Notes: a model not told the origin generated them from the letters alone. DNA of 64,000 nucleotides from Pseudomonas guineae (GCF_900113745.1 NZ_FOQL01000003.1:186001-250000); one strand, 5' to 3'; counted from the stretch's first letter, positions 45,191 to 54,369 are shown. Program-made: numbers and translations.

Positions 45191-46387
45191 TTATTTATCT
45201 AATGCCAGGAACCGTTTGAGTCTGTTTTTCACTGATGCTTTAGTTATTGGTGCATCAAACCTGAAATCAAAGACCTCAACACTATTTTCGGCGCACAGCC
45301 TACGTTTTAGCCCATCGCGCTCAACCACTCTACGATGCGCTTCTTCCCCACCAAAAACAGCGATTGGCCGGTAGTGTTGCTCACCCTGATGCTCTACAGC
45401 CAACCCTAAATCTGGCACGTAAATATCTATACGCATCCTACCTAACCAATCCGGTGAAGCTTCACGAAGTACTCTATAGTCGGGGAAAAGGTCACGCACA
45501 ATGCCGTAAAGCTCGGACTCGCGCTGCCAGCGACTCAGCCCGAGGATGTGCATCACTTCTGCTTGAGCTGTTCGGCCGTCAACACCAAGGTCGAACATCA
45601 CCTGATCAACGTATGCCTTGAAACTCGTCTCTATGCTCGTGCCATACCGTTCGTCTTCTGGTGAAGACTTAGCAATGCAGAGATGGCAAATACCCAGCTT
45701 GTAATCACACTGAACAAGATAGGCGCGTAATGCTTTGATGAAATTGCCGTCATTATCTGTTGGTGCAGCAGCAGATAAATGAAAAGGTCTTGCGCATTCG
45801 CAAAGTAACTTTTGGCCAGACAGCATGTGATCGAACGAAACGATCCGCATCCCCGAACAGCTGGCCATAGAATCAAAATTGGCAATCAGTGGTTGTACCG
45901 GTGGACTCTCAATCAGTCCGTCCAAAATCATCCGAATGACTGCCTCGCCGATACGGATATGATTGATCCGTACAACATGATTCGTCTGCTTCTTCATCTC
46001 CTTAACCTTGACCTGGTGAATTCTGGATATTCCCCAGCCGTAGCTAATCGGGAGCAACTCAAGATCTTTCGAGTCGAGAATAAGCTCGTCAAAACAATCC
46101 TCTGGCCTTGTTGCTATTGTGACTTCCGGATACCAAGTCTCGTAGCCGGTTTCAAGCAGCTCAGCAAGCGATGCGAAACGTTGCTTAAAGTACATCGAGT
46201 GAAACTTGACCTTCGGCGGCTTGATCAGAAGCTCAGAGAATGCGCGCGAGAACGCTTGATAAAGATAAATTTCCAGGGCGCGCTCAATAGCAAGAACCGG
46301 CGTTATGCCAGGCGTAACAAGATCCTGAACGATACCATTCACAAGCAGACTGCCATCAAGTTTTACTGTAACCAGGGCACTGGTCAT
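45191..46387 (-). CDS. PD-(D/E)XK-like nuclease-domain protein with possible zinc ribbon
   Basis: In the 398-residue protein the last 100 residues read MRIDIYVPDLGLAVEHQGEQ, then HYRPIAVFGGEEAHRRVVER and DGLKRRLC. The Asp, Glu and Gln of IDIY-AVEHQG match the D-ExQ core of Vsr-like/DUF559-like nucleases. A middle part has LLCECARPF and GICHLCIAK, which could form a four-Cys zinc site. The N-terminal 200 residues are unknown. A DNA-cleaving defence or repair role is plausible but unproven. The gene stands alone on the minus strand, convergent to the gene at 44308. Confidence 0.65.
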   Translation of the reverse strand: MTSALVTVKLDGSLLVNGIVQDLVTPGITPVLAIERALEIYLYQAFSRAFSELLIKPPKVKFHSMYFKQRFASLAELLETGYETWYPEVTIATRPEDCFDELILDSKDLELLPISYGWGISRIHQVKVKEMKKQTNHVVRINHIRIGEAVIRMILDGLIESPPVQPLIANFDSMASCSGMRIVSFDHMLSGQKLLCECARPFHLSAAAPTDNDGNFIKALRAYLVQCDYKLGICHLCIAKSSPEDERYGTSIETSFKAYVDQVMFDLGVDGRTAQAEVMHILGLSRWQRESELYGIVRDLFPDYRVLREASPDWLGRMRIDIYVPDLGLAVEHQGEQHYRPIAVFGGEEAHRRVVERDGLKRRLCAENSVEVFDFRFDAPITKASVKNRLKRFLALDK

Positions 46388-46542
46388 GCGAAATACCCAA
46401 GATGATTGAACTGAGCGCTACCAATGCAACCCTTCCCGACCAGCACTAATCAGCGAAAGACGGTCACTCAAAGTTTATGTAATCAAGACAAACTGGCCGC
46501 CAACAAAACTGATGAGCGAGATGCCCCGGCCATCCGTGAACG

Positions 46543-47004
46543 TCAAAGCTCACCGCGAATAACTGAAATCATATTTTCAAACTGATACTGCTCCAATATT
46601 GGCATGTTTCGCTGCGAGATATTTATGCCCCATTCCGGCTTGCTCTTTAGATCGGTGTAATCGCGACTCACAATAAGTTCGTTTGGTTCGAGCCAAGCAG
46701 TAGCCGGGATAATAAAAAGTGATGGCGCCTCACCCTCTTTGAACAAAACTAACGCCATGAATATATTATCACGAATCTTAAATTTTTCTTTTTGTGCGAA
46801 AGCATACCCTAATGACCGGAGTGATTTTACTTGAATCTCCAGAAATGGAAGCTCATTAAATCTTATGATAAAATCGATTCCTCGATCATCAACTTCTGTC
46901 TCATACACTTGAAAGCCATACATTGTTAATTCCATTTTAACGAAATACTCAGCGTAAGCGCCGACCTGCTGCCTATTCAGATGTGACCACTGGTATCTTT
47001 GCAC
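46543..47004 (-). CDS. DUF4365/PD-(D/E)XK-like protein
   Basis: A 153-residue protein with GAYAEYFVKMELTMYGFQVY, then VDDRGIDFIIRFNELPFLEI and QVKSLRSLGY. The E, D and E-x-QVK positions form the Hjc/DUF4365 PD-(D/E)XK pattern (residues about 18, 44, 56, 58). Such proteins are often nuclease parts of defence systems or restriction modules. The start is GTG at 47004. It lies 36 bp downstream of a membrane-protein gene and probably shares its transcript. Confidence 0.7.
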   Translation of the reverse strand: MQRYQWSHLNRQQVGAYAEYFVKMELTMYGFQVYETEVDDRGIDFIIRFNELPFLEIQVKSLRSLGYAFAQKEKFKIRDNIFMALVLFKEGEAPSLFIIPATAWLEPNELIVSRDYTDLKSKPEWGINISQRNMPILEQYQFENMISVIRGEL

Positions 47005-47039
47005 AATTACTCTCTTTATTTTTGCTTAACGTTAGCTAC

Positions 47040-47777
47040 CTATGCACTTATAAAATCTAGAAGCATATTAAGATTTCTAGACTTCTTTAGAAGGCTTTCG
47101 TGCACTGAAACAGCACCTTGCCTGGACTTTGCACTAGAACCAGATTTAGCAATATCAGCCTGCTTAGTTATTTCCAGCATCAGCGCTTGTAACTCATTTT
47201 TTACTTCCTCTTTGACAAGCACTGGATTGACCTTAGCGTCCTTGAGATAAATCGTATACTCAGCAACCAGCTTAATATCTTCTTGATTTACCGCTGTAAT
47301 TATACTTTCGCAAGTTTTCGCGTCTGCTGAAAAACTACCGGACAACCCATTTTTATGGAAAAAAGTAATGAAATTATTCGTTTTCTTGTAAGAGCTGGGG
47401 ATCATAGTTGCAGCACCCAAGTAAACATTTCTACCGATCTTCCTTCCTTTCTCAGACATAGCTCCGGCCATAGCAAGCGAAGCAAACTTCGTCGCCACTC
47501 CCAACTTTGAAAGCTTATCTGACTCTTCGGAAGAACCGCTTGCAAAAATAAGATCTTTTTCAATAGTAATTTTTGATGGATTGATGAAGAACCTGCCTAC
47601 AGGCCCGAGCATAAAAGCTAGAATCTTCAAAACTAAATAAGCTATTCCGCAGACAAAAAGAGAGACAACTGACGTCAGGAGAATATTGGTGTTCCCGTTT
47701 TTAAAAGCAGAGTAGAACAAGAAAACAAAAAAAAGCGATAAGAATAAGCTTCGACAAAAATGTCGTATCTTGGCCAT
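47040..47777 (-). CDS. Unknown protein with two N-terminal membrane segments
   Basis: The 245-residue product has hydrophobic segments at about 10-25 (LFLSLFFVFLFYSAF) and 32-60 (LLTSVVSLFVCGIAYLVLKI), then a cytoplasmic region of about 180 residues with no family I know. Residues 190-245 are rich in charged helix (VLVKEEVKNELQALMLEITK). A membrane-anchored partner of the nuclease-like protein downstream is possible. The base composition is more AT-rich than the chromosome around the element. Confidence 0.6.
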   Translation of the reverse strand: MAKIRHFCRSLFLSLFFVFLFYSAFKNGNTNILLTSVVSLFVCGIAYLVLKILAFMLGPVGRFFINPSKITIEKDLIFASGSSEESDKLSKLGVATKFASLAMAGAMSEKGRKIGRNVYLGAATMIPSSYKKTNNFITFFHKNGLSGSFSADAKTCESIITAVNQEDIKLVAEYTIYLKDAKVNPVLVKEEVKNELQALMLEITKQADIAKSGSSAKSRQGAVSVHESLLKKSRNLNMLLDFISA

Positions 47778-48066
47778 AAATTACAACCAGACCTTTCTTT
47801 GTTCTTTTAACTTTCGCTTCGCTATTTACGCCGTCAAACGATATTTCAAATTTCTTAGCCATTCAGGTGACCTTTTAGTTTCAAAATACATACATGAAAT
47901 TATAATTTTCAGCTGACTTGGATTAGCTTGGATCGATTCCCAGCTTGAATGCTTGTTTCGTACGGAAGCATTCAAGCAAGGCAGGCTCAACTTCACAAGC
48001 TTTGGGGCGCAAACGAAGTGGAGCTCATTGCAAAATTCAGATTTAGCAACTCCTAAGCACCGCCTC

Positions 48067-49932
48067 TTAGCTCGCAAATTCTTGAATCGCTCCCGCTATT
48101 GCTGAGCTCCACTGCTGGGCGAGAGGGGCACACGTAAGGTGGAAAATAAACCAACACGCATAAATGCATGAAGGCTCATAGCATTGCGCCGTTGAGAGCT
48201 TACCGTGCGCCACTACGTGCCTTAGCATGGGGCCACCTTTTAGGTTGAACAGGATATGGAATAGATACGTGTTATCTACCCCGAACACCTGCTCTATTTC
48301 CCCCCAGTAGTTCGAGAGCAACTGTTTGAGTGACTGATCTTCCTGCGTGAGATCCACATTTAGCTTGGCGGTATTCGATCTGCGATTGTTCAGCACATGT
48401 CGAAGGGCGTTCTCAATCTGCGGGATCAACAGGTGAGCTGCCGAGACCATGTCCCCCTGTACAAGCTTAGAAAAACCCTGGGAGAAAATTGCCTCGAACC
48501 CTGGCGGCACGAATTCACTGCTACAGACAATTGGCTCAAAATGCCGATCATCAATGAGCTGACAACGGCTCATCGTGATGCAGGCTGGCCGAATAAAAGC
48601 CTCTGTCGCTATATGGTAATGAAGTCCCGCCTCACTAAGGCTTTCGTGATCAAACCACTCCCCTGGCGGTTCTATGCCATGCGGCAAGTGCGCCGCTGTC
48701 GCGATCACCTTTCCTCGTTCATCGGTATAGGACTTGCCGGACATCGACAAAAAAAAGTATTTGTCTCTCTTCTCCAGGCAGTTTTTATGAAGCGCTATTT
48801 TGTCTGGGGCGCGACTTGTGAATGCCAGCCGCAGCAGCATTTCGTGAACATCAAGGGGCTCGAATTCTTCTATCGTCGCCCGACGCTCATCCGTTAAGTC
48901 CATCGGCACACTGAACGAGCCAAATTCGGAAAGCGAATCCTCCTCATGTTGCTGGAGCTCCGTCTTGAGGCTCTCGACTCTCTGCGTCATACCACCAATT
49001 GCACGGAGTTCACCGATTGCACTGCGCGTCCATGAGGCTTTCGCCATGGCGGTGCTGACTGCGTCCCGCATCCGTAACGTCTGCTCGACGGCATTCACCC
49101 TGCATCTGACAGCAGATTCCTTGTCGCCCACCTTGAGATAAGCACGAGCCGCATGAAGCCATACTCTCTTCACGGCCTCAGCATATTGTTTATCTTTCGT
49201 CGATTGCGCCAATGCTTCGGCCGCAGCCGCGATTTGCTGCCATTCAAGCAGTCCATTGGACTGGGCAATTGATGACAACCTCACGAAGGTGACAAGGCAC
49301 TCATTGTCCTTGGCCGTTTCATAAGCCAGTTTAAGCACCTCCTTGGCACTGTCCGGGATCTCTTTACGCTTGCCAGCAGAGGCGTAGATAGCGAAAGCCC
49401 GATCAATTAGATCAGCTACCTTGAATGGAACTGCAAAGTCTGTTTCGTACTGATCAAGTAGCTCTCTTTTGAAAAAGAGCTCTACCGCATTCAAATACGA
49501 TCTCGCGGCAAGCGCGGCGACAGCATGGAGCCTTCGGTTGACGTACCAACAGCTATCGGCGATCCGAGCCCGAATCAATGGGTGGTCAATCTGCTCTGCT
49601 ATCTGGACAAGAATTCCTTGTTGCTCGCCCAGGAAATCACTCGGGATAAGCGTCCGCTTGCCCTTAAAAATGATCTGGGGAGAGAAGGTGTCTGGTCTGC
49701 TGGGATTGAAGTGGTAGCTACAGACAACCGCCAAGACGTTGAACGCCCTAAAAGCAGCGGCATCGCCAGAGCTTTCTGCGGTCTGAGCCGCCTCTCTAAA
49801 CGCCTGCTCCAGCGTATGAAAGTGCAACGAGTTGCTCATCGCCATAATTGAGGCTGGATTGATATGTGAGAAATCTTCCAGAGTCGCCAGATCCATCAGC
49901 GACTTCTTTTTATCTTCATCCTTGATCGACAC
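48067..49932 (-). CDS. DUF4209-like protein with HEPN-type RxxxxH motif
   Basis: The 621-residue protein is helical, with alanine-rich repeats at about 120-310 that resemble a TPR-like scaffold, and a C-terminal domain of the DUF4209 kind (SAAHLLIPQIENALRHVLNN, then GGPMLRHVVAHGKLST). RHVVAH at 571-576 fits the R-x4-6-H active motif of HEPN ribonucleases, with a preceding polar helix. HEPN proteins often serve in abortive defence. The start is GTG at 49932 behind GAGGTGAG. It is the largest cargo gene and the most interesting unknown in the element. Confidence 0.7.
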   Translation of the reverse strand: MSIKDEDKKKSLMDLATLEDFSHINPASIMAMSNSLHFHTLEQAFREAAQTAESSGDAAAFRAFNVLAVVCSYHFNPSRPDTFSPQIIFKGKRTLIPSDFLGEQQGILVQIAEQIDHPLIRARIADSCWYVNRRLHAVAALAARSYLNAVELFFKRELLDQYETDFAVPFKVADLIDRAFAIYASAGKRKEIPDSAKEVLKLAYETAKDNECLVTFVRLSSIAQSNGLLEWQQIAAAAEALAQSTKDKQYAEAVKRVWLHAARAYLKVGDKESAVRCRVNAVEQTLRMRDAVSTAMAKASWTRSAIGELRAIGGMTQRVESLKTELQQHEEDSLSEFGSFSVPMDLTDERRATIEEFEPLDVHEMLLRLAFTSRAPDKIALHKNCLEKRDKYFFLSMSGKSYTDERGKVIATAAHLPHGIEPPGEWFDHESLSEAGLHYHIATEAFIRPACITMSRCQLIDDRHFEPIVCSSEFVPPGFEAIFSQGFSKLVQGDMVSAAHLLIPQIENALRHVLNNRRSNTAKLNVDLTQEDQSLKQLLSNYWGEIEQVFGVDNTYLFHILFNLKGGPMLRHVVAHGKLSTAQCYEPSCIYACWFIFHLTCAPLAQQWSSAIAGAIQEFAS

Positions 49933-50388
49933 AAACTCACCTCACTCGCCCCGGTTGATTTACTGGGTCTCTTCAGTGGCCAAACCAGCCATAAATGATT
50001 CTAAATCCCTATTGGATTCTGATCGAGACAAATTAATCCCGATGCAGAAGGTCAAGCTGACAACGGAGATGCCAACCTGAAGAGTTCTTGAGTGCCTACT
50101 TCTGGCCTTAAGGCCCCGGACTCGACCAGCAGCTTTTGCCGTTTTGGGTCTGACACCACCGACAGTTAATGATCGCTTTCAGCCCGTCACTGCCACGAGA
50201 CGAGTTGGTCAAATCCGATGCTAGCGGGTGGGCGATTCGTGCAATTACCCACACAACCCAAATTTTCAATCTGTTCGTCGACAAGTATGGAAGAAGGATT
50301 TTCAGGATTTTTTCCTAGTTCTCACTTCTCTGCAATATCTCAAAGAAACATCACTGTAAGAGCCGTTCAACAGACGGAGCTCACAGCA
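49933..50388. other. Intergenic stretch between cargo and replication genes
   Basis: About 456 bp without a supported gene. The part at about 50115-50215 resembles the decayed Pseudomonas intergenic repeats at 8098 and 15740. Base composition drops sharply towards AT after 50300, which marks the start of the replication module. Confidence 0.6.
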
Positions 50389-51813
50389 ATGACAAATCCT
50401 ATCTTCAAATATAATTTTGAAAAATTTCTAATCTCGCTAGAGACATATGATCTTCCAGACGCACGACATCTTTCCATAGATTTTGTCCGTATGTATGCGC
50501 ACAGAATCAGTGAACACTTTACTACCCGACCACCAACACCTACAGAAATTAAAAAAACCTATGAATATAATAGTGGAATATATGGGATAACCATAAAGTC
50601 AAAAAATCCAGAAGGCGTAATTGCACGTGCAAAATGCAAAAAATTCTGGACAAGATCAATCGAGAAAAAGGTAAACGAAAGTCGCCTAAATTATGAGGCA
50701 AGAAATAAAATCGTAGGGGAACAACAAAATGAAAAAAACAGTTCTAATAAACAAACCCAGCTCTACTGCTCTGACAAAACCCTTAAAAGAACCAAAGAAA
50801 AGTCAGATAGAAACGAAAAAACACTTTCCAAATGCTTTGTAACTCACATAAAAACTGGGAAAACCGAAAACCTTCTGGAGGTTGCAAAAAGAAACGAAGA
50901 AAACAGAGCTTCGGAAACGTACCACATAGTCAAAAACCTTGAACACCTTGCAGATGAAATAGGCTTTAAATGGGTATTTATCACCTTAACAGCACCGGCC
51001 AAGTACCACCCCAACCCTGCAAAAGGAAAAAGAAGATATGACTATAAGCTATCAGTAGGCGCAAGCCACGAATATATAAAATGCCAATGGGCACGAATTC
51101 AGTCAGTACTTAACACACGAGGCATTCCTGCATCACCTGAAACATATTTTGGATTAAGAACAGTGGAGCCTCACAAAGACGGAAGCATGCATTGGCACAT
51201 GCTGTTATTCGTAAATGCAGAACTGATTGAAAAAATAATTAAAGCTATAAGAGAAAAATTCAAGACCAAAGCATCAGCAACAATTGTGATCGGCAGAGAA
51301 CATGCGGAAAAAGGAAGCGCAAAAGCAGCGTCATATATTTACAAATATATCTCAAAATCACTGTCCAAAAAAGAACAAGCAAAAAGTGCACAAAATGATA
51401 TAGACGACGACACCCGAGAAAAAAGTGACTTGGCAACCATAAGAAACAAACATCGAGTACAAGCAGCAATCAAAGCAATCGGGGCGCGACAGTATCAATC
51501 AATTGGAGTAAACAACCTAATCACAATGTACAGGAAAATAAATAAGCTAAATATGGACAAGCTAGACATACCCACAGGAAGCCTAGCAGAGCTAATAAAG
51601 GAAAAAATCTGGAGGAACAAGCTTGGCTTTTACTACATGCTAAAAAATAACGAGCCATTTCAAAACGGAGGAAACATAAGCCTAGTTACTGAACCTTCAC
51701 GCAATAGCTATGGCGAACCGACGAAGAGGGTAATAGCTATCAAAATAGGAAGCATGGTGGTTAGCACCGAATCCGAATACAAGATCGAAAGGATCAGCCA
51801 AATGAATAATTAG
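50389..51813 (+). CDS. HUH-endonuclease replication initiator (phage GPA / rolling-circle Rep type)
   Basis: In the 474-residue product, KWVFITLTAPAKYHPNPAKG is motif I, HWHMLLF at about 268-274 is the His-hydrophobic-His motif, and YIYKYISK at about 316-323 carries the catalytic Tyr. This is the order of rolling-circle initiators. It nicks the double-strand origin. The coding sequence is strongly AT-rich with many AAA/ATA codons, unlike the rest of the window, so it has a separate origin. The start at 50389 is chosen because homology-like sequence begins there and CGGAGC precedes it; a frame to 50218 exists. Confidence 0.88.
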   Translation: MTNPIFKYNFEKFLISLETYDLPDARHLSIDFVRMYAHRISEHFTTRPPTPTEIKKTYEYNSGIYGITIKSKNPEGVIARAKCKKFWTRSIEKKVNESRLNYEARNKIVGEQQNEKNSSNKQTQLYCSDKTLKRTKEKSDRNEKTLSKCFVTHIKTGKTENLLEVAKRNEENRASETYHIVKNLEHLADEIGFKWVFITLTAPAKYHPNPAKGKRRYDYKLSVGASHEYIKCQWARIQSVLNTRGIPASPETYFGLRTVEPHKDGSMHWHMLLFVNAELIEKIIKAIREKFKTKASATIVIGREHAEKGSAKAASYIYKYISKSLSKKEQAKSAQNDIDDDTREKSDLATIRNKHRVQAAIKAIGARQYQSIGVNNLITMYRKINKLNMDKLDIPTGSLAELIKEKIWRNKLGFYYMLKNNEPFQNGGNISLVTEPSRNSYGEPTKRVIAIKIGSMVVSTESEYKIERISQMNN

Positions 51814-51920
51814 AGTTACACATAGTTATCCAAGGCTGGAGAGGGAAAACCCTCTCCAGCAAAAAGCAGTGTGAAAGCTAACCAGACGCAATAACGTCAC
51901 ACCACCACAAGGAAACCAAC

Positions 51921-52298
51921 ATGCAAGCACTCTACAAAAAGCATCATCTGGAAATCAGACTTCAAGTGCTAGATCAGGTCAACCTTGAATGCCTTAACGT
52001 TGAGCAGAGGGATTCTATTGAAACAAAGAAGTCAAATATCCGAGCCATTACGGGGTCTCTATCAATAAAGTCCATGTCACACGCCATAGAAGAATTATTT
52101 TTCTTGAGCAGGGATGGAGACTCGTACGAAATAGTATCTGGACTCCCGATTTCAATCGGAGATGGAAATACTATCGTCATAGATAATGACTTTATCGAGC
52201 AAAAAAACATGATACAAGAAGGCTATGTAGAGCACATGGCACTAATGATCGAGGGGCTAAACAACGTATTTTCAAAGCTTATAGTCAAACCTCTGTAA
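51921..52298 (+). CDS. Small unknown protein downstream of Rep
   Basis: A 125-residue, acidic, AT-rich gene with AAGGAAACCAAC before its ATG. I recognise no family. It follows rep by 107 bp on the same strand with the same low GC, so it likely belongs to the replication module. Confidence 0.6.
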   Translation: MQALYKKHHLEIRLQVLDQVNLECLNVEQRDSIETKKSNIRAITGSLSIKSMSHAIEELFFLSRDGDSYEIVSGLPISIGDGNTIVIDNDFIEQKNMIQEGYVEHMALMIEGLNNVFSKLIVKPL

Positions 52299-52322
52299 GG
52301 CTCCCTGAGAAGTATTTCTGAC

Positions 52323-53312
52323 TCAGCTAGGGCATGGAGCGGGCCTGGGAAAGTTCAGATACTTTTCAGGCTCGGCCTTCTTCTCACGCTCGCCCCACAG
52401 CCGCTCCAATGACTCGGCCCTTGCAATAGCTATATCTAGCGCTGGTTGACGCCTCATTAGCTCCCGCTCGCGCTGCGCTAATGACCGGTCACGTTTCTCC
52501 AGATCCCGAGCGAACTGATCCAATCGGCGTACAGCCTGTTCGGCCTGTTGCTCTGCGTCAGCTAGGGCCTGAAAGCGTGAGCTCAATGCCTTGCGCTGTA
52601 GAGATACAACCGCTGCTTGCTGAGCGTGCTGGTTTGCCAGTGCCTGGGCTTGCCTCCAGACTTCAGTTTCATGTCCCAGAGCCTTGGCTGCATAGTCCCG
52701 AGCGGTCAATTTAATGGTTGGGGTATGCCCGTGAAGCGCTGTATAAAATTGCGCAACTTCTGTGTGATGCGCTTTCGAGCCTTGAACACCACGCACTAGC
52801 CCATGCGGCTCTCCGCAAACAAGATGAAAGCTATCCTGCATCCCTCGCATGACTTTTGGCCCACCCAAGTACTCACGCGCGCAGAGGCGTCCATCACGAG
52901 TTATCGGGGTCACATAAGCGACGAGGTGCGGCGTTGTCTCGTCAAGATGCAGTGCAGCACTAATCACATTTTCTTCGCCATGCCGCGCCCGAAGCCAATT
53001 AAGCGCATCTGCAAAATAGCCTGAGCCTAGGTCGTCCAGATGGCCGCCATGCCTGCTGAAAGCCTCTGGCGATGCTGTGATCAAGTATTCGATGCACAAG
53101 ACAGCATCCCGCCGTCGTAATGCTGGGAGCCGATCTGTGAGCTTGTTGAGTAAGTCTTTCGTGCCTCGACAACCGGAAAATCGATTCTTATATGTGTTGT
53201 TACTGTCGGCGTTAAACGTCAACTGCTCACGGAATGTATGGCGTGCCGAACGTGCGACCCCAGCCAAGGATTTGTGCTTTTGAGCGCGAAGTATTGCGTA
53301 CATATCGCTCAC
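52323..53312 (-). CDS. MobV (Mob/Pre) family relaxase
   Basis: The 329-residue protein begins with the Mob/Pre N-terminus (YAILRAQKHKSLAGVARSAR) and has HLDETTPHLVAYVTPI at 122-137. This is the MobV metal-binding motif, but the usual third His (PHxH) is Val131. The C-terminus (about 210-300) is a charged coiled coil. It should nick oriT for mobilization or act in plasmid recombination. The start is GTG at 53312, overlapping the upstream gene by 4 bp. Confidence 0.88.
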   Translation of the reverse strand: MSDMYAILRAQKHKSLAGVARSARHTFREQLTFNADSNNTYKNRFSGCRGTKDLLNKLTDRLPALRRRDAVLCIEYLITASPEAFSRHGGHLDDLGSGYFADALNWLRARHGEENVISAALHLDETTPHLVAYVTPITRDGRLCAREYLGGPKVMRGMQDSFHLVCGEPHGLVRGVQGSKAHHTEVAQFYTALHGHTPTIKLTARDYAAKALGHETEVWRQAQALANQHAQQAAVVSLQRKALSSRFQALADAEQQAEQAVRRLDQFARDLEKRDRSLAQRERELMRRQPALDIAIARAESLERLWGEREKKAEPEKYLNFPRPAPCPS

Positions 53313-53728
53313 CCTAACGCTAGTGAGTCGTCATGTTTTTTTGACGGCCTAATTGACGGAATCTGCCTCTGGCGCTTCAGTGATGCCTGTTCTTCACTCT
53401 GGCCCGAATCGCTATCGAGCCGCTTCATGATTAACCGTAGAACGCCCTCTATGTGATTTGAGTCGGCCAGTAGATAATTAAATTGGTCATTCGGATCACA
53501 AGCGATAATCCCAGCGCCCCAATCTACAAACTCCATAAGTGCCTCCCAGCACAATGGAGGGATTACCTTCTGATCAATACGATGCAACCGCCCGCTCAAT
53601 GAAATAGCTGGGCCATGCTGAATACAGTTATTGATTAACTCTTTAAGCTCACTGAGCCGAATTTCTAAAGCTGCTTGAGTGAACAAATGAGTATCAGAAA
53701 TGGTTAGGTAGGATATATCTTTATTCAT
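53309..53728 (-). CDS. Small unknown protein encoded upstream of the relaxase
   Basis: The 139-residue product (MNKDISYLTISDTHLFTQAA start) has no known domain. The C-terminal 35 residues are basic and Ser-rich (SLKRQRQIPSIRPSKKHDDS), which suits DNA binding, for example as a relaxase accessory factor. GGAG lies 8 bases before the ATG at 53728; a frame to 53809 would read through the palindrome and is rejected. GTGA overlap joins it to mob. Confidence 0.65.
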   Translation of the reverse strand: MNKDISYLTISDTHLFTQAALEIRLSELKELINNCIQHGPAISLSGRLHRIDQKVIPPLCWEALMEFVDWGAGIIACDPNDQFNYLLADSNHIEGVLRLIMKRLDSDSGQSEEQASLKRQRQIPSIRPSKKHDDSLALG

Positions 53729-53744
53729 GTCGCTTCTCCGTCGA

Positions 53745-53758
53745 CTGTATATATACAG
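53745..53758. promoter_or_regulatory. Perfect palindrome CTGTATATATACAG upstream of the mob operon
   Basis: A 14-bp perfect palindrome 17 bp upstream of the start codon at 53728. It is like a LexA box but two bases short (CTGT-N6-ACAG instead of N8), so it is more likely the operator of another repressor. Confidence 0.6.
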
Positions 53759-53826
53759 TATTATGATTATGATCCGAGAGAAGTACAACGCTTTAAAAAC
53801 ATTACACAAATGTGTAACCCACTACA

Positions 53827-53960
53827 CATCGGCAAGCCGATGGTGGGCCAGCGTGCCGCTGGGGTATCTGCGCGGAGCGATGCTCCTTGCAAGGTCGCGC
53901 TCCTTGTGCGCAGCCGGCGTGGGGTATCGCCCCCACACGGCGACCGGGGAAAGCCCCGGT
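53827..53960. other. Cluster of five short perfect hairpins (candidate oriT or replication origin)
   Basis: In 134 bp there are CATCGGC-AA-GCCGATG (53827-53842), CCAGCG-TGC-CGCTGG (53848-53862), GGAGC-GAT-GCTCC (53874-53886), GTGGGG-N6-CCCCAC (53919-53936) and ACCGGGG-AAAG-CCCCGGT (53943-53960). They lie between the mob operon and the excisionase gene in a GC-rich, non-coding stretch. Series of hairpins mark oriT, single-strand origins or structured RNAs. Confidence 0.6.
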
Positions 53961-54093
53961 GCTACTACGCGACGCCACTGCGTGCCGTCTTTGTATTGTG
54001 ATGTTTTTAAAAGCGGCTTCGAGGTTGATCAGGAAAAGAACAGAAAGCCTGTCATTGACCACATCAATCACTAAATGCAATATTCGTGACAGG

Positions 54094-54369
54094 TTACAGA
54101 ACAGCCCTTACACGATGACGTCTAGCACTTTCCTTGACGCCCTCAATTGCTGAATACATTTCATCAAGAAATTCTTTAACCCCATTGATCGGATAAAGGG
54201 GCTCATTACCAAACTGTACGTATTTTGGCCCCTGCCTTCTCTTTCTCCAAGCCTCAATAGTAGTAACTTTAACCCCTCCCAGAATAGCCAGTTCACTAGC
54301 TGTCAGAAATCCTAGTGATCGAGCAATTTCTTGGCGCTTCTCAATATTAAAATTCGGCTCATTTACCAT
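54094..54369 (-). CDS. Excisionase / AlpA-like HTH protein
   Basis: The 91-residue protein has a MerR-like winged HTH (FLTASELAILGGVKVTTIEA, then WRKRRQGPKYVQFG), as in AlpA and small excisionases. It lies between the hairpin cluster and the integrase gene on the same strand, as expected for a recombination directionality factor. Confidence 0.75.
   Translation of the reverse strand: MVNEPNFNIEKRQEIARSLGFLTASELAILGGVKVTTIEAWRKRRQGPKYVQFGNEPLYPINGVKEFLDEMYSAIEGVKESARRHRVRAVL

Noticed and set aside
47826..48077. 83-residue minus-strand frame just after the DUF4209-like gene
   Set aside because: It overlaps the end of that gene by 11 bp, lacks an RBS, and shows no conserved pattern.
48397..48897. 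166-residue plus-strand frame inside the DUF4209-like gene
   Set aside because: Antisense to a gene with a good start and family features.
49832..50080. 82-residue plus-strand frame before rep
   Set aside because: It overlaps the start of the DUF4209-like gene in antisense and has no RBS.
53745..53758. Canonical LexA (SOS) box
   Set aside because: Central spacing is 6 rather than 8 bases, so standard LexA binding is unlikely.
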